Shown one piece after another: positions 1-10,520 of a stretch of 64,000 bases of DNA. The stretch's first letter is position 1. Each line of letters begins with the position of its first letter. The stretch is from the NCBI RefSeq assembly GCF_001651805.1, contig NZ_CP015839.1:124001-188000 (forward strand), read 5' to 3'. Position numbers and translations under genes: made by a program. This DNA is from Marinobacterium aestuarii. Lineage in GTDB: Bacteria; Pseudomonadota; Gammaproteobacteria; Pseudomonadales; Balneatricaceae. Under the pieces are notes generated by a model. The model was not told where the DNA came from and ran no database searches. It saw nothing but the letters and a program-made list of their open reading frames with translations.

Positions 1-19
1 AACTCTCCTTGCCATGGGG

Positions 20-823
20 TCAGCGGTATTGCGGGTAAGGCGCCGATGACGCGGCGGATGTTCTGATAAAGCCCCGGTAGAGCTCGCCATCGCTGCCGGG
101 ATAGCGGCGGATAAAGGCGCAATGACTGCCTGGAACCTGTGCCTGCCTGTCGCTGAATTCGACCTCCGTACTGGCGGGGACTGTGGCGGACTGTTCGAGG
201 TACTCATCGGCAGATCCCTGCACCAGGCCAAAGCGACTGTCGAGGCGAAAGCCCTGCTCCAGCAGATAGTCATTCAGCTCATCAATGCCGTCGTCGTGAC
301 TCAAGCTATTGATCAGTAAAGCATAGTGGTGGGGACGAAAGCCAAAAGCGGCGATCCAGGCGGCATGCTCGGAATAGCGCTGCAGCTGCTGATAGCTGTC
401 GAAATCGATTTTCCAGTGCCGGCCCGATATGCAGAAGTCGTCCTGCTGCGATGCTGCTGGCGGGATCTGACTTATCAGCTGATGCAGAATATTGCGCACC
501 TCATCGCCAAGAGAATCGACATTCAGCTCGGTGAACAGCAGTTTCGGCAGTCTGGTGTCGGGGTGTTCATAGTGGCGGGCAAACAGACGGGTGCCGCTAA
601 TGTCGAATTCGCCGCAGGCCCGGTAGCCGGCGCGCTCGAAGGGTTTGGCCAGCTGGGCAATATTAACCCTTGGCAGTGCCAGGGTGTGCAGGCTCAGGTG
701 GTCAATGCACAGCTGTGGATTATCAGTCAGCAGCAGGCTGTGAATGCGGCGGGCATCAGGGGTTCGTGCAAGGAAGTCCTGCCAGAGCGTCTCCAGCATT
801 TGATCCAGTTGCTCGCGTTTCAT
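20..823 (-). CDS. DUF1338 domain protein (HglS/YdcJ-like metal-dependent enzyme family)
   Basis: This 267-residue protein resembles the DUF1338 family, whose characterised member HglS is a metal-dependent 2-oxoadipate dioxygenase/decarboxylase of lysine catabolism. The family-type N-terminal motif IDHLSLHT (H42, H46) is present, followed by a HHYALLIN segment and a late VEFSD segment that would supply further metal ligands. It is much shorter than HglS (over 400 residues), so it belongs to the short branch, and its substrate cannot be assigned. I chose the ATG at 823 because AGGGGG lies 8 bases upstream; a start 27 bases earlier is open but lacks a ribosome site. It is a lone gene facing away from the DnaA-box region. 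Confidence 0.75.
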   Translation of the reverse strand: MKREQLDQMLETLWQDFLARTPDARRIHSLLLTDNPQLCIDHLSLHTLALPRVNIAQLAKPFERAGYRACGEFDISGTRLFARHYEHPDTRLPKLLFTELNVDSLGDEVRNILHQLISQIPPAASQQDDFCISGRHWKIDFDSYQQLQRYSEHAAWIAAFGFRPHHYALLINSLSHDDGIDELNDYLLEQGFRLDSRFGLVQGSADEYLEQSATVPASTEVEFSDRQAQVPGSHCAFIRRYPGSDGELYRGFIRTSAASSAPYPQYR

Positions 824-1090
824 AACGCACCCCCTCAGGATTGGTTGCACCGCTATTATCCCGCAGCGTGTTACAACGCAATGGTCACACCATTGCTATT
901 GCCAATGTCAGTTTAGACGCTCTGCCATCAATTAGGCGCCGCGGGGGCTGCGGTGCCTGCTGTGGGTGCCACGCGCGTATTGGCGGCGTTAAATAACCAC
1001 AGGAACAGGCATGGATAAAAACAGGAAAGCGGGAGTGAGGCGTAGGGGCCTAAAATGGGGGTAACTTTTCAGAGTGGTGTTTTTGCATGC

Positions 1091-1099
1091 TGTGCATAA
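1091..1099 (-). promoter_or_regulatory. DnaA box TTATGCACA
   Basis: The minus strand reads TTATGCACA, an exact match to the TTWTNCACA consensus. It lies on the upstream edge of the AT-rich stretch. Confidence 0.5.
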
Positions 1100-1190
1100 A
1101 AAGTTATAAGTCGTTTTTCGCCTAAGTAAATTTATATAAAACAATTAGTTGGGTTTATTTTCCTTGATTAAGTAACAGGCTTGAAACAGC

Positions 1191-1199
1191 TTATGCACA
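1191..1199 (+). promoter_or_regulatory. DnaA box TTATGCACA
   Basis: The plus strand reads TTATGCACA, an exact match to TTWTNCACA. Together with the box at 1091 it brackets the most AT-rich part of the gap, in opposite orientation. Confidence 0.5.
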
Positions 1200-1280
1200 G
1201 CTTGTGTTTTGTGAGTATCCTGTGGGTTTTTTGTTGGCAGAAAGTTTTCCAGATCCCGTTTAGCGTTTTGACAGGCACAA

Positions 1281-1306
1281 AAAAAGCACCCTGATGGGTG
1301 CTTTTT
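1281..1306. terminator. Bidirectional rho-independent terminator
   Basis: AAAAAGCACCC, loop TGAT, GGGTGCTTTTT forms a perfect 11 bp stem with a T run on either strand. On the minus strand it lies about 60 bases beyond the PII stop codon, so it most likely terminates that gene. Confidence 0.85.
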
Positions 1307-1317
1307 GGTGCATTAAG

Positions 1318-1326
1318 TTATCCACA
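1318..1326 (+). promoter_or_regulatory. DnaA box TTATCCACA
   Basis: The plus strand reads TTATCCACA, the high-affinity form of the DnaA box. It lies just after the terminator hairpin and about 40 bases beyond the end of the minus-strand PII gene. Confidence 0.55.
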
Positions 1327-1367
1327 GGTGGGCAGCGTCGAGCATTGCCGGTGGAAAATATCTGTGC

Positions 1368-1787
<420 letters not shown>

Positions 1788-1788
1788 T

Positions 1789-1804
1789 TACAAGCCCGGT
1801 GCCG
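1789..1804 (-). promoter_or_regulatory. Possible sigma-54 promoter of the downstream PII gene
   Basis: The minus strand reads CGGCACCGGGCTTGTA, with the -24 GG and -12 G at correct spacing, but the invariant -12 GC is GT here. It would start transcription about 70 bases ahead of the PII gene at 1706. I found no NtrC dyad upstream of it. Confidence 0.35.
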
Positions 1805-1934
1805 GGTTGGATGATGCCGCCCCGGAGCCTGAATGCTCGAAAAATTCACGTCAGTATACCCGTAAAATAAGCCTGGCGCCTACGCTGCCCTGTGTGCGCA
1901 GAGCAGAGCAGTCACCCTTGTGCGGGATAACGAA

Positions 1935-1956
1935 AAGGGCGCCCTGCGGCGCCCTT
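1935..1956 (-). terminator. Terminator of amtB
   Basis: AAGGGCGCC, a 4-base loop, GGCGCCCTT forms a perfect 9 bp stem, followed by TTTTCG on the minus strand. It sits about 20 bases past the amtB stop, separating amtB from the following PII gene. Confidence 0.75.
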
Positions 1957-1976
1957 GAGTTCCAGCTACGGCAGCA

Positions 1977-3251
<1,275 letters not shown>

Positions 3252-3286
3252 CTCGACAGCCCTCCGTTCAGGCGCGATTGGTGAAT

Positions 3287-3760
<474 letters not shown>

Positions 3761-3817
3761 TTAGAGTTCAGGGTCGGAAAATGACGCCGGATTGGGCATC
3801 GTCAGGTGATTATTGTG

Positions 3818-3834
3818 TGCACGATTTGAGTGCG
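3818..3834. promoter_or_regulatory. NtrC binding dyad (distal half-matched site)
   Basis: TGCACG, 5 bases, AGTGCG fits the NtrC pattern GCAC-N7-GTGC. It abuts the stronger dyad at 3835-3851. Confidence 0.6.
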
Positions 3835-3851
3835 CGCACCAAGACGGTGCA
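3835..3851. promoter_or_regulatory. NtrC binding dyad (strong site)
   Basis: CGCACC, AAGAC, GGTGCA matches the NtrC consensus TGCACC-N5-GGTGCA at all but the first base. It lies about 120 bases upstream of the sigma-54 promoter at 3705-3720, a usual enhancer distance. Confidence 0.75.
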
Positions 3852-3954
3852 AAGTGGGCCCGCAGCCAGCCCAGGTCAGCCGCAAGACCCGGACTCGGCT
3901 GCTCCGTGCAGGCGAAAAATGCTAAGCTTTCGCGAAATTAGCGGAGATTGTGCA

Positions 3955-4218
3955 ATGCTTAATCAAAAGATTATTGAGACGCTTTCGACCCAGCTGAGCG
4001 AGTTGTTTGAGGGTGGTCGTGGCCTGCCGGGTCAGGAAGCGATGCGCCAGCAGGTGCGGGCGGCGCTGCAGAGCAGTTTTGCCCGTCTGGACCTGGTGAC
4101 ACGGGACGAGTTCGATGCCCAGGCCGCCGTGCTGGGGCGTACCCGCGAGAAGGTGGATCAGCTGGAGCTAAAGCTGAGTGAAATTGAACAGCGGCTGGAT
4201 AACGCCAGCGGCGAGTAA
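3955..4218 (+). CDS. ubiK: Ubiquinone biosynthesis accessory factor UbiK (BMFP/YqiC family)
   Basis: An 87-residue cytosolic protein of the UbiK family, which helps assemble the soluble ubiquinone-biosynthesis complex with UbiJ. The family pattern is visible: an N-terminal amphipathic helix (LNQKIIETLSTQLSELF), a middle segment rich in Ala/Arg with FARLDLVTRDEFDAQ, then a C-terminal coiled coil with leucine heptads (VDQLELKLSEIEQRL). An open frame extends 210 bases upstream, but GGAG lies just ahead of the ATG at 3955 and that start gives the usual family length. It shares its upstream region with the divergent glnK-amtB promoter, and comM follows 130 bases downstream. Confidence 0.88.
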   Translation: MLNQKIIETLSTQLSELFEGGRGLPGQEAMRQQVRAALQSSFARLDLVTRDEFDAQAAVLGRTREKVDQLELKLSEIEQRLDNASGE

Positions 4219-4350
4219 AAAAGACGCCATAGAGCCAGGCATCAATAGGATGCTCGACCGAGCTGGCTAAAAAATGCACAAGGATGGTGCAAGAGCGCGC
4301 AACACCCGACAGCACCGTTTGGGAGCAACCGCACACCAGGGATGGTAACT

Positions 4351-5874
4351 ATGTCACTTGCAGTGGTTCATGCCCGCGCAATGCTGGGTATAGGCGCGCC
4401 GGCGGTTACGGTGGAAGTACACCTCTCCGGGGGTCTGCCATCCCTGAATATCGTTGGCCTGCCCGAAGCTGCTGTACGTGAAAGCAAGGATCGGGTGCGC
4501 AGCGCCCTGATCAACTCGGGTTTTGATTATCCGCAGCGTCGCATCACCATCAACCTGGCACCGGCTGATCTGCCCAAGGAAGGCGGACGCTATGATCTGG
4601 CGATTGCGCTGGGCATTCTGGCGGCCTCGAAACAACTGCCCCCGCAGTCCCTGGTCGGCTGGGAAGTGCTGGGTGAGTTGACTCTGGCGGGGGAGATCAG
4701 GCCAGTGCGAGGTGTGCTGCCGGCGGCGATGGTCTGCCGTGACCTGTCCCGCGCCCTGCTGGTGCCCCGCCTTAACGGTGCTGAAGCGGCCCTGGTGCAG
4801 GGCTGCGATGTGCGGGTTGCCGATCATCTGTTGCAGGTCTGTTCAGCCCTGCGTGGCGACAGCACTCTGGAGTCTGCAGTAGCAGTGCCGCCGCCGGCCG
4901 TAACGGGCCTGCCGGACCTGATCGAGGTCAAGGGACAGTATCAGGCGCGCCGGGCGCTCGAGGTCGCTGCCGCCGGCAGTCATAATTTACTTTTCAGCGG
5001 CCCGCCCGGCAGTGGCAAGAGCATGCTGGCGGCGCGCTTGCCGGGGCTGTTGCCAGTATTGGGGGAGCAGGAACGGCTCGAAGTGGCGGCGGTGTATTCG
5101 GTGGCGGGCTGTGCCATTGATACAGTGGGTCACGGCAGCCGGCCCTTTCGCAATCCGCACCATACGGCCTCCGCGGTGGCGCTGGTGGGCGGCGGCAGTC
5201 AGCCAAGGCCCGGTGAAATTTCCCTGGCGCACCAGGGCGTACTGTTTCTGGATGAGCTGCCGGAGTTTCCCCGCGCTGTGCTGGATGTACTGCGCGAGCC
5301 ACTGGAAACCGGTGAAATTCTGATCTCCCGCGCCGCCAGTCAGATGCTTTTCCCAGCTCGATTTCAATTGCTGGCCGCGATGAATCCCTGCCCCTGTGGC
5401 TATTTCGGTGATCCGTCGGGCCGCTGTCGCTGTACGCCGGATCAGATTCAGCGCTATCAGGGGCGCATCTCGGGCCCACTGCTGGATCGCTTCGATATGC
5501 AGCTGAATGTGAAGGCGCTGGACCCGGCCCAGCTGCTGGACCCGGCGAGCGGGCGGGGTGAAGCCAGTGGCGTGGTGGCCCAGCGCGTGGCCGCTGCCAT
5601 GAGCCTGCAGCAGGCGCGCCAGGGACGGCCCAATCGGGATCTGGGTGCGGCTGAACTGGATCAGGTTTGTGGCCTGGCACCGCCGCAGCGGGACTTGCTG
5701 GTGAATGCCGCAACCAAGCTGGGGCTTTCGGCTCGTGCCTGTCACCGCATTTTGCGGGTGGCGCGCACCCTGGCGGATCTGGCTGCAGAGGAACGGGTCG
5801 GTGAAGCACAGTTGCTGGAAGCGCTGAGCTTTCGCCAGGGATTGCTGCGCCAGGGCGGTTCAGGGGCGCGTTGA
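4351..5874 (+). CDS. comM: ComM/YifB family AAA+ ATPase (Mg-chelatase-like)
   Basis: A 507-residue AAA+ ATPase. ComM is a hexameric branch-migration helicase that promotes integration of incoming DNA during natural transformation. The order is an N-terminal ChlI-type fold beginning SLAVVHARAMLG, Walker A GPPGSGKS (G217-S224), Walker B VLFLDELPEF, a zinc-type CPCGYFGDPSGRCRC cluster and a C-terminal Mg-chelatase domain with LSARACHRILRVARTLADL. I chose the ATG at 4351, which matches the family N-terminus and has AGGGATGG upstream; an ATG 9 bases earlier is also open. A convergent c-di-GMP gene starts its 3' end 6 bases beyond the stop. Confidence 0.95.
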   Translation: MSLAVVHARAMLGIGAPAVTVEVHLSGGLPSLNIVGLPEAAVRESKDRVRSALINSGFDYPQRRITINLAPADLPKEGGRYDLAIALGILAASKQLPPQSLVGWEVLGELTLAGEIRPVRGVLPAAMVCRDLSRALLVPRLNGAEAALVQGCDVRVADHLLQVCSALRGDSTLESAVAVPPPAVTGLPDLIEVKGQYQARRALEVAAAGSHNLLFSGPPGSGKSMLAARLPGLLPVLGEQERLEVAAVYSVAGCAIDTVGHGSRPFRNPHHTASAVALVGGGSQPRPGEISLAHQGVLFLDELPEFPRAVLDVLREPLETGEILISRAASQMLFPARFQLLAAMNPCPCGYFGDPSGRCRCTPDQIQRYQGRISGPLLDRFDMQLNVKALDPAQLLDPASGRGEASGVVAQRVAAAMSLQQARQGRPNRDLGAAELDQVCGLAPPQRDLLVNAATKLGLSARACHRILRVARTLADLAAEERVGEAQLLEALSFRQGLLRQGGSGAR

Positions 5875-5880
5875 GCCTTG

Positions 5881-7593
5881 TCAGTTCCCGCGCAGCATAC
5901 GCATAAAGTCTTCGATCGGTACGGGTGGGCTGAAGAAATACCCCTGCACCTGATCACAGTCGTGACGGATCAAAAACTCCAGCTGGGCCTTGTTTTCGAC
6001 GCCTTCGGCGATGACCTTTTTCTGCAGGTTGTGCGCCAGATTAATGATGGCGCGCACAATCTCTTCATCATCCTTGTTCTGATTCACACCGGCGACGAAG
6101 GACTTGTCGATCTTGAGGGTGCTGATCGGCAGTTTCTGCAGCAGCGAAAAAGACGAGTAGCCGGTGCCGAAGTCGTCCAGCGAGAAATCAATGCCCAGGG
6201 CACTGAGTTCTTTCAGGCAGCTCTGTACATGGGCCTCGTCGGAGAAGAGTGCGGTTTCGGTGAGTTCGAACTCCAGCCGGTGCGGGTCTATCTGGTTCTT
6301 GTCGATAATGCGGCGGATCGTCTTGGCGAGGAAATCATCCTTGAACTGTCGAAATGACAGGTTGACGCCAATGCTGCCGTAGCGAAAACCCGCTTCCTTG
6401 AATTTGAGCATGTCCTGGCCGGCCTGGTGAATCGCCCAGTAACCCATGGGGACTATAAGGCCGGTTTTCTCGGCGATGGGGATGAATTCATCCGGCTGTA
6501 CCAGCCCGCGTTCGGGATGGTTCCAGCGCATCAGGGCTTCGGCGCCTATGATCTTGCCGGTGCGCAGATCGATGCGCGGCTGGTAGTAAAGCACGAACTG
6601 TTCCTGGCGCAGGCCGCTCCACAGCTCCGGTTCCAGCGTAATCTGGGTGGCGGGGTCGGTATCCTTGTCGGCTTCGAATATGGCGTAGCTGCAGCCGTGC
6701 AGCTGCTTGGCCCGCAGCCGTGCCTGGGAGGCCTGGCGAATAAGCGAGTCCAGCTCCCGGCTGTGCTCCGGTGCAAAGGCAACGCCTATACTGCTGGGCA
6801 GCATGATTTCCCGTTCAGAGCACTGGTAGGGGTGGCTGACATGCTGCATCAGTCGGGTAATGAGCCCAAGGGTGCTGGCGCGCAGGTCGGTGTCCGGCTC
6901 GGCTTCCAGAATAATGGCGAACTCGTCGCCACCAATACGGCACAGCTGTTCGTCCTGCAGGCAGGTTTGCAGTCGCTGGCTCAGCTGGCGCACCACATCG
7001 TCGCCGGCGGAATGGCCAATGCTGTTGTTGAACTTGCGAAAACCATCGAGATCCACCGTGATCAGCGCCACACCGTGCTGGTGGCTGTCGATGCGCGCCA
7101 GGGCTTCGAGCAGCTGGCGGTAGAAAAACTGTCGGTTACCAATGGAGGTGAGCGGGTCAGCATGGCGCAGGTAATCGATCTGGGCGTGCTGGCGCTGGCT
7201 GCCCAGCACATAGCGAATGGCGCGCTGCAGAGTGTCGGCGGCCAGTGTCCGCAGTGGCAGGTAGTCGGCCACGGCCTGATTCAGCAGCTTGCGCCCGGTC
7301 AGGTCATTGATGTCGTCGTCCAGCACTATGATGGGAATGCTGCTGTTGCAACGCTGGAGCGTCAGCAGGGTGGCATTGTCGAGCAAGTAGTTTGCCGGCA
7401 GGCAGAGAAACAGCAGGTCGACCTTCTCGCAGCCGATCAGAATAAGTGCCTGGGACACATCGGCACATTGTTGTATGTCGTATACATGTTCAGTGTTGAG
7501 CAGAGTGCTGATTTTGTCCGATGTCTGGAGGTCATCTGCGACGATCAGCAGTTTGATCACTGACTCGCTGCTTTGTCGCTGGGCAGACTGCAT
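5881..7593 (-). CDS. Diguanylate cyclase/phosphodiesterase with degenerate receiver domain
   Basis: A 570-residue soluble protein with three parts: a response-regulator-like domain (about 13-130), a GGDEF domain (about 140-305; GGDEF at 221-225) and an EAL domain (about 325-565; E352-A-L, DDFGTGYSS). Both catalytic signatures are intact, so it may make or break c-di-GMP. The inhibitory RxxD site before GGDEF is absent. The receiver keeps the acidic pair D20/D21 but has C64 in the phospho-Asp position (VDLLFLCLPA) and lacks the Lys of the usual DYxxKP motif, so it cannot be phosphorylated normally. The start at 7593 gives a clean receiver N-terminus; a 53-residue upstream extension looks non-coding. 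Confidence 0.88.
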   Translation of the reverse strand: MQSAQRQSSESVIKLLIVADDLQTSDKISTLLNTEHVYDIQQCADVSQALILIGCEKVDLLFLCLPANYLLDNATLLTLQRCNSSIPIIVLDDDINDLTGRKLLNQAVADYLPLRTLAADTLQRAIRYVLGSQRQHAQIDYLRHADPLTSIGNRQFFYRQLLEALARIDSHQHGVALITVDLDGFRKFNNSIGHSAGDDVVRQLSQRLQTCLQDEQLCRIGGDEFAIILEAEPDTDLRASTLGLITRLMQHVSHPYQCSEREIMLPSSIGVAFAPEHSRELDSLIRQASQARLRAKQLHGCSYAIFEADKDTDPATQITLEPELWSGLRQEQFVLYYQPRIDLRTGKIIGAEALMRWNHPERGLVQPDEFIPIAEKTGLIVPMGYWAIHQAGQDMLKFKEAGFRYGSIGVNLSFRQFKDDFLAKTIRRIIDKNQIDPHRLEFELTETALFSDEAHVQSCLKELSALGIDFSLDDFGTGYSSFSLLQKLPISTLKIDKSFVAGVNQNKDDEEIVRAIINLAHNLQKKVIAEGVENKAQLEFLIRHDCDQVQGYFFSPPVPIEDFMRMLRGN

Positions 7594-7914
7594 CAGGTTA
7601 ATACCCCACAAATGGACAGCAATACACAGGTGCGTGCGTTGGACTGCCGCCGGCGGTTGGTGAGGGATCCTTTGTGCTTGTGTGGCCCTGTTCGTGGCAT
7701 AATACGCCGTCCTGCGCGCTTGCAGGATACACTTAGCACGAGTCGCCAACACTACAAATGACAGCGAAAGCCCGTTTAATCAGGCATTTGTTGCTGTCAT
7801 TTCAGTCAATCCTTGAATGTCTCCAGAACCTACTCTGTTCTGGTTTCCCCTTCCGATATTGACCGTTAGCGGCCGTGTTTCCGACGGCTTTAGCACTTTT
7901 TTGACTATTGACTC
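7594..7914. other. Intergenic region between divergent c-di-GMP gene and rep
   Basis: These 321 bases hold no credible gene. The one clear structure is a 10 bp perfect inverted repeat, AAATGACAGC at 7756-7765 and GCTGTCATTT at 7793-7802, with a 27-base loop and no T tract. It could be an operator or the stem of a 5' leader for rep. Confidence 0.4.
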
Positions 7915-9927
7915 ATGAGCAAGCTCAATCCCAGACAGAAAGAAGCGGTGGAGTATGTGGGTGGCCCGCTGCTGGTTTTGGCCGGCGCAGGCTCCGGCAA
8001 GACCAGCGTTATCACGCGCAAGATCGCCTATCTGATCCAGAAATGCGGTGTTGAAGGGCGCCATATCGCCGCCGTAACCTTCACCAACAAGGCCTCCCGC
8101 GAGATGAAGGAGCGGGTCAGTCAGCTAGTGAAAGGCAAGGAAGCCCGTGGCCTGACAGTGTCCACCTTCCACAACCTGGGTCTCAATATCATTCGCCGGG
8201 AACACCGTATCCTGGGATTGAAGCCTGCTTTTTCGCTGTTCGATGACCAGGACAGCAAGGCGTTGCTGCGCGATCTGATGCTGCAGCAGGACGAGGATGC
8301 CGACCAGGTCGACACCGTACGCAACCAGATCTCGAACTGGAAAAACGACATGCTGGAGCCCAGCCAGGCGCTGGCCGAGGCCCAGGGCCCGGACGAGCTG
8401 CTGGCGGCCCGTGCCTATGACGCCTACGAGATCCATCTGCGCGCCTATAACGCGGTGGATTTCGATGACCTGATCCTGATTCCGGTGCGGCTGTTCCAGA
8501 ACAATCCCGAGGTGCTGCAGCGCTGGCAGGGGCGTATCCGCTATCTGCTGGTGGACGAGTATCAGGACACCAACCTGTCGCAGTACCGGCTGGTGCGCCA
8601 GCTGGTGGGGCATCGCGGCGCCCTGACGGTGGTGGGTGACGACGATCAGTCGATCTACGCCTGGCGCGGCGCGCGGCCCGAGAACCTGATTCAGCTCAAT
8701 GAAGACTTCCCGAGTCTGAAAGTGGTCAAGCTGGAGCAGAACTACCGTTCGACGCGCTTGATACTGAAGGCTGCCAATACCCTGATCGCCAACAACCCCC
8801 ACGTGTTCGAAAAGACGCTGTGGAGCGACATGGGCTATGGCGAGCCGATCCGGGTGATCTATAACCGCAACGAAGAAACCGAGTGCGAGCGCATCGCCAC
8901 CGAAATCCTCGATCGGCACCTGCGCAAGGCCGTGCCCTTCAAGGATTTCGCCATTCTTTATCGCGGCAACTTCCAGGCCCGTCTGCTGGAAGTCAAGCTG
9001 CAGGCCTACCAGGTGCCTTACAAGCTCAGTGGCGGTACCTCCTTTTTCTCCCGTGCCGAGATCAAGGATGTGATGGCCTACCTCAAGGTGCTGATCAACC
9101 CGGATGATGACAACGCTTTCCTGCGCATCATCAATACGCCCAAGCGCGAGATAGGCCCCAGTACGCTGCAAAAGCTCGGTACCTACGCTTCCGAACGTCA
9201 GGTGAGCATGTTTGCGGCCTGTGACGAAATGGGGCTCGAGCAGATGCTGCCGGCCCAGGCCATCGATCGTCTGCGCCGTTTCCGCGACTGGATGCAGCGC
9301 ATCTATCGCCAGTGCCAGGCAGTCGATCCGGTGGATGCCATTCGCGAAATGGTGCGGGATATCGACTACGAAGGCTGGATACGGCAGAACACTGCCAGTG
9401 AAGCGGCGGCGGACAAGCGGGTACAGAACGTCTGGTTTCTGCTCGACTCCATCCGTTCCACCCTGGACAGGCTGCGTGAAGACGACCCCGATGCCGGTAT
9501 CGAGGAAACCATTACCCGCCTGATCCTGCTCGACTTGCTGGATCGGCAGGAAGAAGAGGATGACTCCGACCGGGTGCAGCTTATGACGCTGCATGCGTCC
9601 AAGGGACTGGAGTTTCCCCATGTCTTCATGATGGGCATGGAAGAAGAGTTGCTGCCGCACCGCAACAGCATCGAAACCGGCACCATCGAGGAAGAGCGCC
9701 GGCTGGCCTACGTGGGCATCACCCGGGCGCGGGAAACCCTCACCATGACCCTGGCGCGCCAGCGCAAGCAGTACGGTGAGATGGTGGACTGCCTGCCGAG
9801 CCGCTTTATCGATGAAGTGCCCCAGGAAGACCTGGTGATCGAGGGGCTGGAGCGCAATCAGGACCAGAACAAGGCGCGGGGCAAGGCCACGCTGAACAGC
9901 CTCAAAAGCCTGCTCGACAGCTTTTAG
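7915..9927 (+). CDS. rep: ATP-dependent DNA helicase Rep
   Basis: A 670-residue superfamily 1A 3'-5' helicase, almost exactly the length of E. coli Rep (673). Rep clears protein roadblocks ahead of the replisome. Motif I is AGAGSGKT (K29), followed by TFTNKASREM (Ia), LVDEYQDTN (II), GDDDQSIYAWRGA (III), LEQNYRST (IV), MTLHASKGLEFPHVF (V) and EERRLAYVGITRARE (VI). The N-terminus SKLNPRQKEAVEYVGGP matches Rep rather than UvrD. The start at 7915 is the only one that keeps this N-terminus. The methyltransferase gene follows after 23 bases. Confidence 0.97.
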   Translation: MSKLNPRQKEAVEYVGGPLLVLAGAGSGKTSVITRKIAYLIQKCGVEGRHIAAVTFTNKASREMKERVSQLVKGKEARGLTVSTFHNLGLNIIRREHRILGLKPAFSLFDDQDSKALLRDLMLQQDEDADQVDTVRNQISNWKNDMLEPSQALAEAQGPDELLAARAYDAYEIHLRAYNAVDFDDLILIPVRLFQNNPEVLQRWQGRIRYLLVDEYQDTNLSQYRLVRQLVGHRGALTVVGDDDQSIYAWRGARPENLIQLNEDFPSLKVVKLEQNYRSTRLILKAANTLIANNPHVFEKTLWSDMGYGEPIRVIYNRNEETECERIATEILDRHLRKAVPFKDFAILYRGNFQARLLEVKLQAYQVPYKLSGGTSFFSRAEIKDVMAYLKVLINPDDDNAFLRIINTPKREIGPSTLQKLGTYASERQVSMFAACDEMGLEQMLPAQAIDRLRRFRDWMQRIYRQCQAVDPVDAIREMVRDIDYEGWIRQNTASEAAADKRVQNVWFLLDSIRSTLDRLREDDPDAGIEETITRLILLDLLDRQEEEDDSDRVQLMTLHASKGLEFPHVFMMGMEEELLPHRNSIETGTIEEERRLAYVGITRARETLTMTLARQRKQYGEMVDCLPSRFIDEVPQEDLVIEGLERNQDQNKARGKATLNSLKSLLDSF

Positions 9928-9950
9928 TTCGTTTTTTCAAGGATTTGCAG

Positions 9951-10511
9951 ATGAATGCCGCACGGGAAAAATGGAATCGTCGCTACGAGGCCCGCTCGCA
10001 GGTAGCTCCCGCAACCCCTGCCTTTGTGACCCAGACGGCGCCCGGGCTGCTGCCGGGTTCGGTGCTGGACCTGGCCGCCGGCGACGGTGCTGCCAGCCTT
10101 GCGCTGGCGCGGCTGGGCTTTGCGGTAACGGCGGTGGATATCGCCGGGGTTGGTTTGGCTCGCCTGTTGGACTTTGCCAGTGCCGAACAGCTGGCAATCC
10201 AGACTCACTGCCGTGATTTGGCTCAGCCGGACTGCCTGCAGGGCCTCGGGCCTTTCGATAACATCCTGGTGTGTCGCTACAAGCCCGAAGCTGCGCTCTG
10301 GCCGCAACTGGCTAGTGCCCTGGTGCCCGGCGGCCTGCTGGCATTCAGCACCTTCAACCTGCAGCAGAATGAGCGGCACGGCTTCCCTGCCCGCTTCTGT
10401 GTAGCGCCCGGCGAACTCAAGGCAATTGATCCTGCCCTTGAGCTGCTGAGCTGTGTGAGTGTGACGCGCGACGACGACTGCTTCGACGATTATCTGTTTC
10501 GCCGCCGCTGA
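9951..10511 (+). CDS. Class I SAM-dependent methyltransferase
   Basis: A 186-residue small methyltransferase. The N-terminal WNRRYE motif and the SAM-binding loop VLDLAAGDGAASLALARLG (motif I), then VTAVDIAG (motif II) and LVPGGLLAFSTF resemble the TehB-like methyltransferases (family known for tellurite and thiopurine detoxification and unknown small-molecule substrates). The acceptor cannot be predicted. The ATG at 9951 has AAGGA seven bases upstream; a TTG two codons earlier is in frame. It is 23 bases after rep and probably co-transcribed with it. Confidence 0.8.
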   Translation: MNAAREKWNRRYEARSQVAPATPAFVTQTAPGLLPGSVLDLAAGDGAASLALARLGFAVTAVDIAGVGLARLLDFASAEQLAIQTHCRDLAQPDCLQGLGPFDNILVCRYKPEAALWPQLASALVPGGLLAFSTFNLQQNERHGFPARFCVAPGELKAIDPALELLSCVSVTRDDDCFDDYLFRRR

Positions 10512-10520
10512 CCCTGGCTG

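Larger units (their letters stand above)
824..1367. other. AT-rich intergenic region with DnaA boxes
   Basis: There is no credible gene in these 544 bases. The stretch from about 1080 to 1260 is clearly more AT-rich than its surroundings, including a run of about 25 nearly pure A/T bases around 1128-1147. Three sequences match the DnaA box consensus TTWTNCACA exactly: 1091-1099 on the minus strand, 1191-1199 and 1318-1326 on the plus strand. The last is the strong form TTATCCACA. A terminator hairpin sits at 1281-1306. Confidence 0.6.

Noticed and set aside
1080-1330. Main replication origin oriC
   Set aside because: DnaA boxes and AT-rich DNA are present, but no dnaA, dnaN, rpmH, gidA or parAB gene is near.
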